Below, in pieces: positions 40,691-50,397 of a DNA stretch of 64,000 bases (position 1 is its first letter; each line of letters starts with the position of its first letter). The DNA is from Tomocerus qinae (Eukaryota; Arthropoda; Collembola; Entomobryomorpha; Tomoceridae): positions 4,588,001-4,652,000 of the forward strand of contig CM034548.1 in assembly GCA_020055645.1 (NCBI GenBank), read 5' to 3'. Under the pieces are notes generated by a model that saw only the letters and a program-made list of their open reading frames with translations, had not been told where the DNA came from and ran no database searches. The translations under genes and the position numbers were made by a program.

Positions 40691-42190
40691 GTTACGGTTT
40701 TACCTTTACCTAAAATGTTGTTTCGAACTAGTTAGTTCCAGGAAAACTCTTAGTAAACTTTGAGATGACTTCGTAAGCTTCGGGTGTCTACATTATTGAC
40801 GATCAAGGAAGGCTTAATGATACCACTACATTAAGAGATCAAACAGCTGGTTTCATCTTCACCTGCTATCATCCTCTATAATACTTCATCATTTACTACC
40901 CCACTAGTTTGTAAGTATTTCTATGTATCTTTATTTTAGAATATGTCACTGTTGACTAGTATTTTCATATTAAATCCATAAATTATAATAGATAGTAAAT
41001 CTATTTTATGCAACATACATGCATATGTCCCACTAAAAGGGCCGGAATCAGGAGAACTAATTCCGACCTTTTTAGATTCTGAGTAGATTCCTAGCGTTGG
41101 CCAAATCAGAGATGGTGTGAGGCTTGGGGTAAAAAGAATTGGCCAATTATTATTAGGCTATGTACGGGCACGTGACATTTCATAGCTGTAATTGGTCACG
41201 TGACTGATGATAAAACGTTTCAAGCACTTCCCGCTGACAGTGTCACTCGCTTTGAAAAATTGTAATGGGCATGAAAAAGTCCCATGTAAGATCAGTTAAA
41301 TAACTCTCATTCTGAGCATATCTTTTCAGAGTAGTTCTTTTCTACTAAAATGACTTTGATTGAGGGTCCTGGTTTGGAGATTTCTTATATATATGCCTTT
41401 ACTTTCACAGACTCTTATTCATTTGACTTGCTAAAAAACAGACTAGAGCTCTGGGATGGTTCCAAGTCCCAAGCAGACGAGCAAAAAGCTTTGCCCATCA
41501 CTGGTATATTCACTCACATGCAGGCAAGCAGGACAGGAGGGGTCTTATGATCGCCTAATGGAGACAATTCAGTACTGCATTGATGTAGTTCTGTAGTTGT
41601 AGTTAGTTATTGTTAAGGCTGACTCGTCGATGCGCAAAATCATTGATAACACATCCCCGTGGGGAATAAACATTTTCAATATTTTTTAAAACATGAACCA
41701 CATATTTTTGGAGGGGGCATTGTGGCACTTAAAACAAAAAGTCCCCATATTTTTCAAAATTTAATAGATTTTGGAGTGGGAGAAATTCATGGGAGTTTGA
41801 CAAACTCGTCTCGCTCTCTGTTCTATGAGAGGATTAAAAAATCAGGGGTCATTGCCCACTGCAGAATTTTGTACTCTATTTTTTGAGGTACTATATTTTG
41901 AAATCGGTTGCCCCGAATTGGGTTTATAAATGTTTTGCGTTTTTCTAACATCTTTCTTTACGATATCACTATACTGTGCCAATTTTTACTACGGGGAGGA
42001 AGGGCCAAATTAAAATTACGTCACATTTTACTGACTGGGTTAGTTTACCATCAAGAACCCCCTAGTAAAATAACTCATTTTATGCTTGTCGCTAAGCAAA
42101 CGTATCATCGAGGCAGTCTTAATACGTTACGTTACAAAATCTAATAATCCCATTTATGTATACTACTAGTTGAATCCTAGCACACATAAA

Positions 42191-42380
42191 GTGTGCTAGA
42201 AAATGTTGAAATCAGTAAATTTCTAGCGACTGCGCATTGGCCCGAATTTCATAGACCGTTGATTGGACTCAGTATTGATAGCCTAGTCCTTGCTCATTAA
42301 TTACAAAATATTACCCTTACTCATTAATTACAAAATATTACGGACATAGATACAAACATTTATTCAGGAATAGTGAAAGA
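42191..42380 (+). repeat. dispersed repeat, copy 2, with internal duplication
   Basis: This matches the repeat at 5,523-5,640 over GTGCTAGAAAATGTTGAAAT, TGCGCATTGGCCCGAATTTC and a second block ACAAAATATTACGGACATA. This copy carries an insertion containing a tandem duplication of about 26 bases (CTCATTAATTACAAAATATT twice, near 42,293-42,345). It is an old interspersed element, and the surrounding 38.9-42.4 kb may contain further fragments of mobile DNA. Confidence 0.65.
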
Positions 42381-42917
42381 ATCCCATGCGCATGCCCCAC
42401 TTTATCTTTATGTAGAGTAAAGATTAGGTTACTATACTACTGTGCATAATATGTATATCGGTAGCTTTACAACTCAAAAGCTAAGTATTAGCTAGTATGC
42501 ATTTTAATTAATAAATATAGAATATAGATGTACTATAGACTAATGATATATATATAATTAATTACAAACTCCTTCAAAATAAAGTAAAATATATCTTTTT
42601 CAGCCTATCAAAACTACGCTTGAACTTTCATGAATTCTACACTTCTACATTGACATTATTTTGACAAAAATTGTCTCTATGCAATTAATTGGGTGATTTC
42701 AATCTCAAGACCCATCTCTCTACTCCATTTATGTATTCTGACTCGAATTGTTTTAGATTGTATCTATATGAAACAGTGAATAGATAATATATAGGAACAA
42801 AACCATTTACGGTTTTTGAAATTTTCTTCTATTGGTCGTCAGAGTGCAGCAAACGGTGCGCGAGAATGTTAGTCCTAAGCAAGCCACGTCTATATCTCAT
42901 AATATTAAGACATGACG

Positions 42918-43017
42918 CCCCCCCCCCCAATGTTTCATCGGATCTTTATCGGACATAACATGACCTGAAGGACACGTTTCCACCCCCCCCCCCCACCCCT
43001 AACCTACCCTAACCTAA
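42918..43017. repeat. two poly-C tracts followed by CCTAA-like repeats
   Basis: Runs of 11 C (42,918-42,928) and 12 C (42,983-42,994) lie 54 bases apart. The second is followed by CCCCTAACCTACCCTAACCT, four imperfect copies of CCTAA/CCCTAA, the complement of the arthropod telomere unit TTAGG. Too few copies are present to claim a telomeric insertion. Poly-C tracts also invite assembly errors. Confidence 0.6.
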
Positions 43018-43891
43018 TTTTTATAACAAAAACATCATTCATCATTACAATTTCTACTTTTCATGCGGTAAAGTATTAATGGTTATGTTCCTTTAGGTAT
43101 ATATTTTGATGTAAGTTCATTGGTTATTATTTTGTTGCATATTTTAATATACACTGCATAATCATATTGGTAATTGAGTCATTAAGCCGAAATGTGCTAT
43201 TCCTTCTCACAGTTTAAGAGACGAAGTGACTTCAGCCAAAAAAGTTAAAAATTAATTCTTTAGTTAAAATGCTTAAATAGGTAAGCCATTTGTTTTAAAA
43301 ACCAAAGAAATAAATATCTAATAGATATCTACATGTACGGTGAATCAAAACTAGTCATTAGTATTAAATTATATCGAGCCTTTGGAATTGATATTAAATA
43401 CATAAATTGCAATCTACTGATACTTTTTGAAATCGATGGATAATTAAAATTTACTGCACTGATACTGATTACTGATACACTATTTTTTATGAACTCTTTG
43501 TTCCCTTTGATTTTCAATTATCTTTGATGGCTTCATTTATTTACCCTTGTAACAACCTAGATGCTGCCTTTTCTCGCATCCCGCGCAGTCACTCTTTGAG
43601 CAACAGCTGGAGTTTGATGAAGTTTGAAAATTGAATTTTTACTTAAATAATTGTTGGAAATATAATTATTAGAATAATTTTATGAAAAGCGACTAAATTT
43701 GGTGTTGGTTGATTCATTTTAATTTCCTTATGAAAGTATTAATTGATCAGTAATCTTACATACGTTGCAAAATAAGAACTAAATAATTGTGTGACATCAT
43801 TGACATTAATTAATATATATATTTGACTTTGACAGAAGCTGCGTCTTCTTACCTGGAGCTACAAATAACGTGGATTTGACATCGAGAAGAG

Positions 43892-44076
43892 ATGGCAACG
43901 CAAAACTTGCCATCTAATGCTGACAGAAAAATAGAGACTGATGGTCCGAGTCAGTCTTCATCTCCCCCGAAACAAACATATCCTGTCTGGAATATTGGAA
44001 TTAATATTGTAGAGCACTGTGTTAGAGAAAGTCAAAATATTCTTTGCCGCAAAGATCCAACAGTTGACATTCCAAA
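43892..44076 (+). CDS. R3HCC1L: R3HCC1L-like exon 1
   Basis: The exon starts GAGATGGCAACG and ends CCAAA|GTAAGA with two bases of a codon. It encodes a Ser/Pro-rich leader (SQSSSPPKQTYPVW) and the helix before the R3H core (EHCVRESQNIL). A 5' non-coding exon may precede it but cannot be defined. Confidence 0.88.
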
Positions 44077-47000
44077 GTAAGACGCTAGTTTCATAACAAA
44101 TCATTTGAAATAATCATTAATATTGCATTTTCATGGGAAATGTGAGATTATTCATGTTTATAAAAATTACTTAAAAAAATCGTTTTAATGAAGAGTTGTA
44201 GAACTATTCATTAGACTGTAAGCGTTGTGCCCTTTAATCTTATGCCTTAACATAGCTCTCTGTTTTATGCTACGTAAAGGTAATTTTTTTAATTATACTT
44301 ATTTTCCTACCTTTCAATCCATGGAAGAATTGAAAGAAATCCTTAAATCAGGGATTGCATATCTGTTTACAATGTTTGCAATCATATTACTGCTTAGAAA
44401 AGTGATTACTGTCACTGCTGCAGGTTTAAAGAAAATATTTTCACCAAAATTTCATTTTTTGAATATAATTGATACATTAAAATATCTTACTAGCAACTTT
44501 CTTCTGCTTTCAGATTGGCTTTGGTTTTTCCTTCTATGGACGGAATATTAGTCCATAGAACAATCAAGACAATAAAAAGCGGATATACGAAATTATTACC
44601 AATAACTGTGGAATCCAAAGATGGAGGACATCGACGCCTAGTCGTTATTTCAAACGATCTAATTCAAGAGTAGGTTTGATCAATGACATTTAGTTTTAAA
44701 AAAGACAACTTGGTATCTGTAGTCTGGGTATCTGTTACTAAGACTTTTTTGTTTTAAACGTTTACATATTTTTCATGAGCAGAAATAATCTGTACAGTAT
44801 ATTTCTCAATCATTTTTCATTAACGTGGATAAAAGCCATAATCATAATCAATAAATTTTAATTGAGCGCGACGATGATACGACTTATTTTAAAAGCTAAT
44901 TCTTGATTATTTAGATTTTTTAGTTTAAATTAACTATAACTTCTCGTGTTGTGTGTATTTTAAAGCATTTGAATATTTCATTCAATTCATAAAATGTGTT
45001 GTGCAAAAAGAACACCGGTAGCAATTTCATCTACCTTGCACTTGTTAATGTAGCTGTATAAGTCGATCTCTTGTAATTAATGTTTTTTTGTCCAGGAGAA
45101 TTTTGACTGAGAGTGAAAGCTCCAAATGTGATCTAACTAAAGGCTCCAGTTTACCTCCGAAGTCTTTTATGCATTATTGTACAAAAATGGATTGTGTGGA
45201 TGTTGTGACTACATTACCAGAAAGTTCATCTTCAGAAGGTATAATATCATCAACTTTTATTACAGAGCAGGAAATGAAAACTACTGTTTAAATTATATTC
45301 CTTTGTAACAGAATGGTTTTCATCCAGAATTACTTCTAATGCATTTGCTTCTAGGCTCGCATTGCGTCCACTTCTTTTGTACATGAGATTTTACAATAAA
45401 ACGTCATTAATTTTTTTAAATACTAATGAAATACCGATAGTTAATATATGTCGACTACATGTGGAATTTAGTCTTGAGTTTTTTAATAAATTAAATTTCG
45501 TAAAAAGTTCTTCACAGCTTAGTTTGACAAGGTCAAAATTGAGTCGATCTAACTTTTAAGATTACGAACTTTAGCTGCCGTTTATTTTCGGTGATTCTTT
45601 AACAATTAGGATCATATCTACTTCCTGTTTAAAATCATTTTCCTAAATTTCGGAGGAACAAAGTTTGAAACGGCTATGAAATTCCTTAAGCAAAATCCCA
45701 TACAAACAACAAACGAGTTTAAGCAAACACTGATTTCACTGGAATTTTGATATGATTTGGGATTTATTAGAATCGCATATGATTTTGAACTACGACGTTT
45801 TAGGTATTTCTTGAAGGAAAATAACTTAATTAATCCATTTTTGGGACTTTTGTCAAAAATTGAATACAGAAAGTGGACATAGATAGTACTACTGCGATGT
45901 AATAATAATGAATAACTTAAGTGTAAATTGACCTTGAGGAAATACGACTAACGCTGTTACACTTTATATATCTAAAGACTACTACCTAAAGAAATTTACT
46001 CTTGTACGGAATTTGTCTCAAATTTACATAAATTTATGTACAACCATTGTAAATTTGTCCATTCTAAATTTATTAAAAAGCGACACAAATAATGAGATTT
46101 ATTTAAAACATTATGCCTATTAGAGTGGACTTACAAACACAAGCAACTTGGCATACAACAAATCGATATCAATTAGAATTCCAACCCGGACAACTTATTT
46201 TCAAACACAATAATATAGCAATCGAAAGTTCGTCACTTCTATTTTGATATGGTTTTATGCTGTTTGACCTAGTTAACCTAATTCAATTGGATGAAACGAA
46301 AAAGAATGCGTAACAATCTAAATGTGTTAGAGCATTTGTTATTTATGCCTTCCAATGATGAATGATGTGCAATAATGTTAACCTATTTGCAGCAAACACT
46401 GAAGTCGTAAATGGGTCAACCACAAAAGATGCTCATTTACACTACGTTCAAAACGGAATTCATGGATTTACACGGCAACCATTATCCGATGGAAACTGGA
46501 CCCAACTGGGAAAGTCTGAGTTGAAAGAAGTAATGATCTTTAAATCATTCTGAATTAAGATATTTTGATTTTGGTATCCTATATCGAAGTATGACTTTTG
46601 TATTTAGATAACTGAGCTGTGTGGACCAGTCTGTTTAATAAAGCCGAACTGGGAATACACTGGCAGTGACTTTCTGCCTAGTACAGACGTTGACATAGGA
46701 CACATACTGGAAGTGTATAATTTCCCTGAATATTGGAAAAATGAACATTTGAAATTAATTTGGTATGAATTCGACGTCCAAAGCAAAGGGTTTAAAATTG
46801 AACGTATAGATTCGACCCATGCCATACTCGTGTTCAAAGACTCTGTGGATGGTAACACATTTATTTATATTATATAGAATATAGATAATACATTCTCGTA
46901 CTCTAATAATATACAGAATAAAATTAATTGTATTTATTTACTTTAGCGGCCGCAGCTTTAGATGTTTGGCATCCTGACATTCAAACCCGAGACTACAAAT

Positions 47001-47164
47001 GTTTTGAAAAAGGTTTGAGACGATGGATTAAAAGTCACCGCGAACTTTGTCTCCCGTTTAAGCTGCGTCCTAAGAGAAACATTAAAATTGCAAAAAGACT
47101 TGTCAATCAAGCATTGGGGGTTTCCTTACGGGAAAAGGGAAAAGCAGATCATCGCAAGAGCTAA
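43892..47164 (+). CDS. R3HCC1L: R3HCC1/R3HCC1L-like protein (R3H domain plus RRM-like domain)
   Basis: The six coding exons are 43892-44076, 44514-44669, 45096-45238, 46393-46529, 46608-46851 and 46947-47164. Their phases join without a break to encode 360 aa ending at TAA 47,162-47,164. The R3H domain (about 62-113; LALVFPSMDGILVHRTIKTI, then GGHRRLVVI) should bind single-stranded nucleic acid. A linker of about 115 residues follows, then an RRM-like fold (about 237-305) with GHILEVYNFP and KGFKIERIDSTHAILVF. The family-specific tail AKRLVNQALGV lies near the C-terminus. This domain pair is diagnostic of vertebrate R3HCC1 and R3HCC1L, the latter reported, as I recall, to associate with the exon junction complex. 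The protein is shorter than the human proteins. The vertebrate coiled-coil tail is missing, though EIARQRNVWNYL at about 47,376 hints at a lost or alternative exon. The start ATG at 43,892 is the only one upstream of the R3H exon in frame. Confidence 0.92.
44514..44669 (+). CDS. R3HCC1L: R3HCC1L-like exon 2: R3H core
   Basis: The acceptor is CTGCTTTCAG|ATTGGC and the donor CAAGA|GTAGGT. The first base completes Lys62. VFPSMDGILVHRTI and GGHRRLVVIS match the family's FPPL..RLRYLIHRT and W-RR-VVC elements. Confidence 0.9.
45096..45238 (+). CDS. R3HCC1L: R3HCC1L-like exon 3: linker
   Basis: The acceptor is TTTGTCCAG|GAGAAT and the donor TCAGAAG|GTATAA. It encodes a Ser/Thr/Glu-rich linker (TESESSKCDLTKGSSLPPK) with no recognisable domain. 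If the donor were skipped the frame would end at a TAA at 45,289-45,291, giving a truncated R3H-only product. Confidence 0.8.
46393..46529 (+). CDS. R3HCC1L: R3HCC1L-like exon 4: linker
   Basis: The acceptor is CTATTTGCAG|CAAACA and the donor AAAGAA|GTAATG. It joins exon 3 in phase 1 and exon 5 in phase 0. The peptide (HYVQNGIHGFTRQPLSDGNW) shows no known motif. Confidence 0.82.
46608..46851 (+). CDS. R3HCC1L: R3HCC1L-like exon 5: RRM-like domain
   Basis: The acceptor is GTATTTAG|ATAACT and the donor GTGGATG|GTAACA, 81 codons plus one base. It holds the two signature strands of the RRM-like fold, HILEVYNFP and RIDSTHAILVF, in the family order. Confidence 0.92.
46947..47164 (+). CDS. R3HCC1L: R3HCC1L-like exon 6: C-terminus
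   Basis: The acceptor is TTACTTTAG|CGGCCG. The exon completes the RRM-like helix (AAAALDVWHPDIQTR), continues through a basic segment (KSHRELCLPFKLRPKRN) and the conserved AKRLVNQALGVSLREKGK, and stops at TAA 47,162. A donor-like GTG|GTATTG lies just past the stop. Confidence 0.9.
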
Positions 47165-47548
47165 TCAGTGGTATTGTATGTTATTTTATATTATTATTCT
47201 ATTAGTGGTTTTATGTTTGTCGTTGTGCTTTTCTTCTATACTATTCATTTTATTTTTGTTATCTGTATTACCAAAATTGTATTTATATCCAACCAAATAT
47301 CCGATTTTCTGTACTTCTTTAAACTTTCAAAAACAGTTAATTAAAAAATTTGATCTTTAAAAGTTTTCCTGTATTAGAAATAGCTCGTCAACGAAATGTG
47401 TGGAATTATTTAATGACATTTGATGCCTTTGATTATAAAAGTCAAAATTTTATTATTGTTTATTTCTGTGCTACCGAGCCCGAGACTTTCGCCGAAAGTA
47501 AGATTCCGATAATGATTATTTTTCCTAACATTTAGAAAAAATGCGAAA

Positions 47549-47554
47549 AATAAA
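47549..47554 (+). terminator. AATAAA polyadenylation signal, R3HCC1L-like gene
   Basis: A canonical AATAAA lies about 385 bases past the stop codon, followed by AT-rich sequence. It would give a 3' UTR of roughly 400 bases. Other near-matches occur downstream, so the exact end is uncertain. Confidence 0.4.
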
Positions 47555-48707
47555 TTATAAATTGTTACAATTATATCTTTGAATATAGTTATGGTAGTCT
47601 TTTTACATTAGCTTGTGAAATATCGAGATTGGTAAAACTATGTATGACATTGTTCATGATATACTTTCATTCAAATAAATTAGCGTTGCAATAACATTCT
47701 CTTTATTACTATTTATTTCTCATTAATTAAAATTACAATGCATATTATAATTAACGGGGTAAATATTATAATATTCATTTAATTTACACTATATATACTT
47801 ATTCGGAACCCAATGTAGGTTTTCTACATGAAGAGAACAGTGCCCTCCAGTTGTATTTATCTCTACATTTTTTTTAATTTATTTTGTTTTCAATTCTATT
47901 CATTATATACTTTGAAGAGCACTGGTAATGCCCATTCCTATACAACGTACTACTTACTTTTACTTCAAACAATTTTATAAATTTATATTTTTTATGCATA
48001 CAATAATTTCTATAACTACAAGTTAAGGTTAACTGAAAATAAATATCTAATACCTACACACAATAATCATATAGGTATATAACTTCGTATATAATATTCA
48101 AATATTAACAAGTCGCTTGAAATATGCGTCAAGGTAAATTTACAAATAAGTTGGGCCTAAACAAACATGAAGCAATGTAACCGAGCATAGCAACCAAATA
48201 CAAATCTCGGTATCCTAGTTAAAATAAATTCTACCTACCTATTTACAGAAATTACTCAACTCCCCACTTTGTCCTCGTCCAAATCCAATCCATCACAGTT
48301 CTAATTCTGTGATATTTGGAGAAGGCCAAAGCTCATTTCTTAATATAATATAATGTACTCCGTTCCTATATTGTTCATTTCATGTGAATTAAAATATGAT
48401 TAAGTTCCACGAAAATGGTATAGTAAATAGCACATTTTCTGAAATTCGGAAAGGTTGGAATGTTGAAAATGTAGATAAAAACAATTTAAATTTTGATTTT
48501 ATACAAATATTGTTACATAACAAGTACTTTTAAATTGATCCTTAGAACAGAGTATTATTTATTTAATCTACTATATATTAAATATGTCGTAACAATCTTA
48601 AATATAAATGTATCAGATATTTTGCTTAATACACTATATTTTCATAACACGAATAACTTGTTAAATAGTTTACATTTTATATATTGTATCATTTTTACTG
48701 CTACTTA
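47555..48707. other. AT-rich intergenic stretch
   Basis: Very AT-rich sequence after the likely 3' end of the R3HCC1L-like gene. I see no coding signal, RNA gene or ordered repeat until the minisatellite at 48,708. Confidence 0.5.
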
Positions 48708-49165
48708 ATAGTATTTTAAATCGCTACTTATACTATTTTAAACTGCTGTGTACTACTATTTTAAACTGCTACGTACTACTATTTTAAACTGCTACGTACT
48801 ACTATTTTAAACTGCTACGTACTACTATTTTAAACTGCTACGTACTACTATTTTAAACTGCTACTTATACTATTTTAAACTGCTACTTATACTATTTTAA
48901 ACTGCTACTTATACTATTTTAAACTGCTACTTATACTATTTTAAACTGCTACTTATACTATTTTAAACTGCTACTATTTTAAACTGCTACTTATACTATT
49001 TTAAACTGCTACTTATACTATTTTAAACTGCTACTTATACTATTTTAAACTGCTACTTATACTATTTTAAACTGCTACTTATACTATTTTAAACTGCTAC
49101 TTATGTCATTTTAAGCTGCTATTAACTACCATTTATTACTATTTTAAACTGCTATTTAATACAAT
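48708..49165 (+). repeat. 22/23-bp minisatellite, about 20 copies
   Basis: Tandem units contain ATTTTAAACTGCTAC. The left block is 23 bp long with GTACTACT between cores. The right block is 22 bp with TTATACT. One unit near 48,975 is cut to 15 bp, and the outer units at both ends are diverged. The sequence is unrelated to the 22-bp array at 40.3 kb despite the shared period. Confidence 0.95.
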
Positions 49166-49200
49166 TTTGTACTTTAAGCTATTTTGTGTAGCTAGTTTAT

Positions 49201-49230
49201 ACTTATAATAGCTAAAAAGCTATTATAAGT
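49201..49230. repeat. perfect 13-bp inverted repeat
   Basis: ACTTATAATAGCT, four A residues, then its exact reverse complement. It lies just right of the minisatellite. It could form a short hairpin; no gene is adjacent that it would terminate. Confidence 0.6.
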
Positions 49231-50218
49231 TAAAAAGCTAAAAAATATAGCACACAATTTTATTAATATATGTAGCAGGTATCTTAATGGTTAAGTAAAA
49301 ATATTTCACGTTACCTTACTTTTACTATGCCGTATACTTTTATAATATGAAACTACATTAAACATATTAAGGCTAAGTACAATTTTACATTACAGCCCCC
49401 TTGCTGACTACCGTATGCTTTTATAATTTGAATAATATGTACATTAAACATTTATATTACAAATACCTTAACAACTACTACTATACTACTACGTATTAGA
49501 CAAATAGAATTAGTACACAATGTCGAATAAAATATATGAATGTTGCTAAAAACCATTTAGGGTTCTTTGCAACGTTCTTTGTTAAAGTTTAATGAGCCAT
49601 TGTCAATAGCATTACTAACAGGATGAACAAATGCCAAATGGCCAAAATTGGTACTCTAACATAGTTTAATGAAAGCACAAGAATTTACAAGGGTGAAGCT
49701 TACGGTTGTGTTTTTGTAACACTTAACATGCCAAAGAATGTCATTATTGCCTATATAGTTACGTCAGCATTCTTCCGTTTACTATCTTCAGATTAAATTA
49801 CGTAATTTAAAAAAGCTAAAAATGTTTTCTAAGATAAGGTAGTAAAAATATGTATAAGACGACAAAATGATTTTTGCAACATCTTTAGATATTATCTCTA
49901 AGTGCAGGAACCTACAAATTCATATAATTATGCACATGTTCTTCACTAATTATTAGTTAAGGAAACCTATTCCCAGTTATGCATAACAAACTCCATGCAG
50001 TTATCACTTACTATTGTAGCCAATCAAATCAACAATCTTACTATTGTTAACCAAATCGGATTCATTATTAACGACGGACTCTGATGCCGAAAATTAGTAC
50101 GAATTCATTGATTTGAATACTCTCATAATGTCCTTCATAGTGCCTGATATGTTCGTAAATTAAAGACCTGCCCGATTTAGAATGCGGAGATAAAAACACA
50201 AATATTTTGCTGGCAACT
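49231..50218. other. intergenic region between minisatellite and nonapeptide gene
   Basis: AT-rich, without coding signal. It should include the 3' UTR of the minus-strand gene to the right, but I could not place a convincing AATAAA close to its stop. Confidence 0.5.
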
Positions 50219-50397
50219 TTACTCATCTTCGTCTTCTCCAGGGGATTCTTCATCGTTGGAAATTTCCTCTTGTACAATCAATTCCAAATAGTTTTGCTGA
50301 CGATGATTTTCATTACCGGATCTGCCTTCGGGAGGTTCCCCTCCAGTTTCAATTGGTCGGGAGGTTTCATCGATGACCAGAGCGAATGGATCTCTGT
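50219..50397 (-). CDS. nonapeptide gene exon 3 (terminal)
   Basis: Begins after TCCATTTAG and encodes DRDPFALVIDETSRP, then a Glu/Asp-rich tail ending in a TAA at 50,219-50,221. The acidic C-terminus is characteristic but not diagnostic of any family. Confidence 0.7.
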
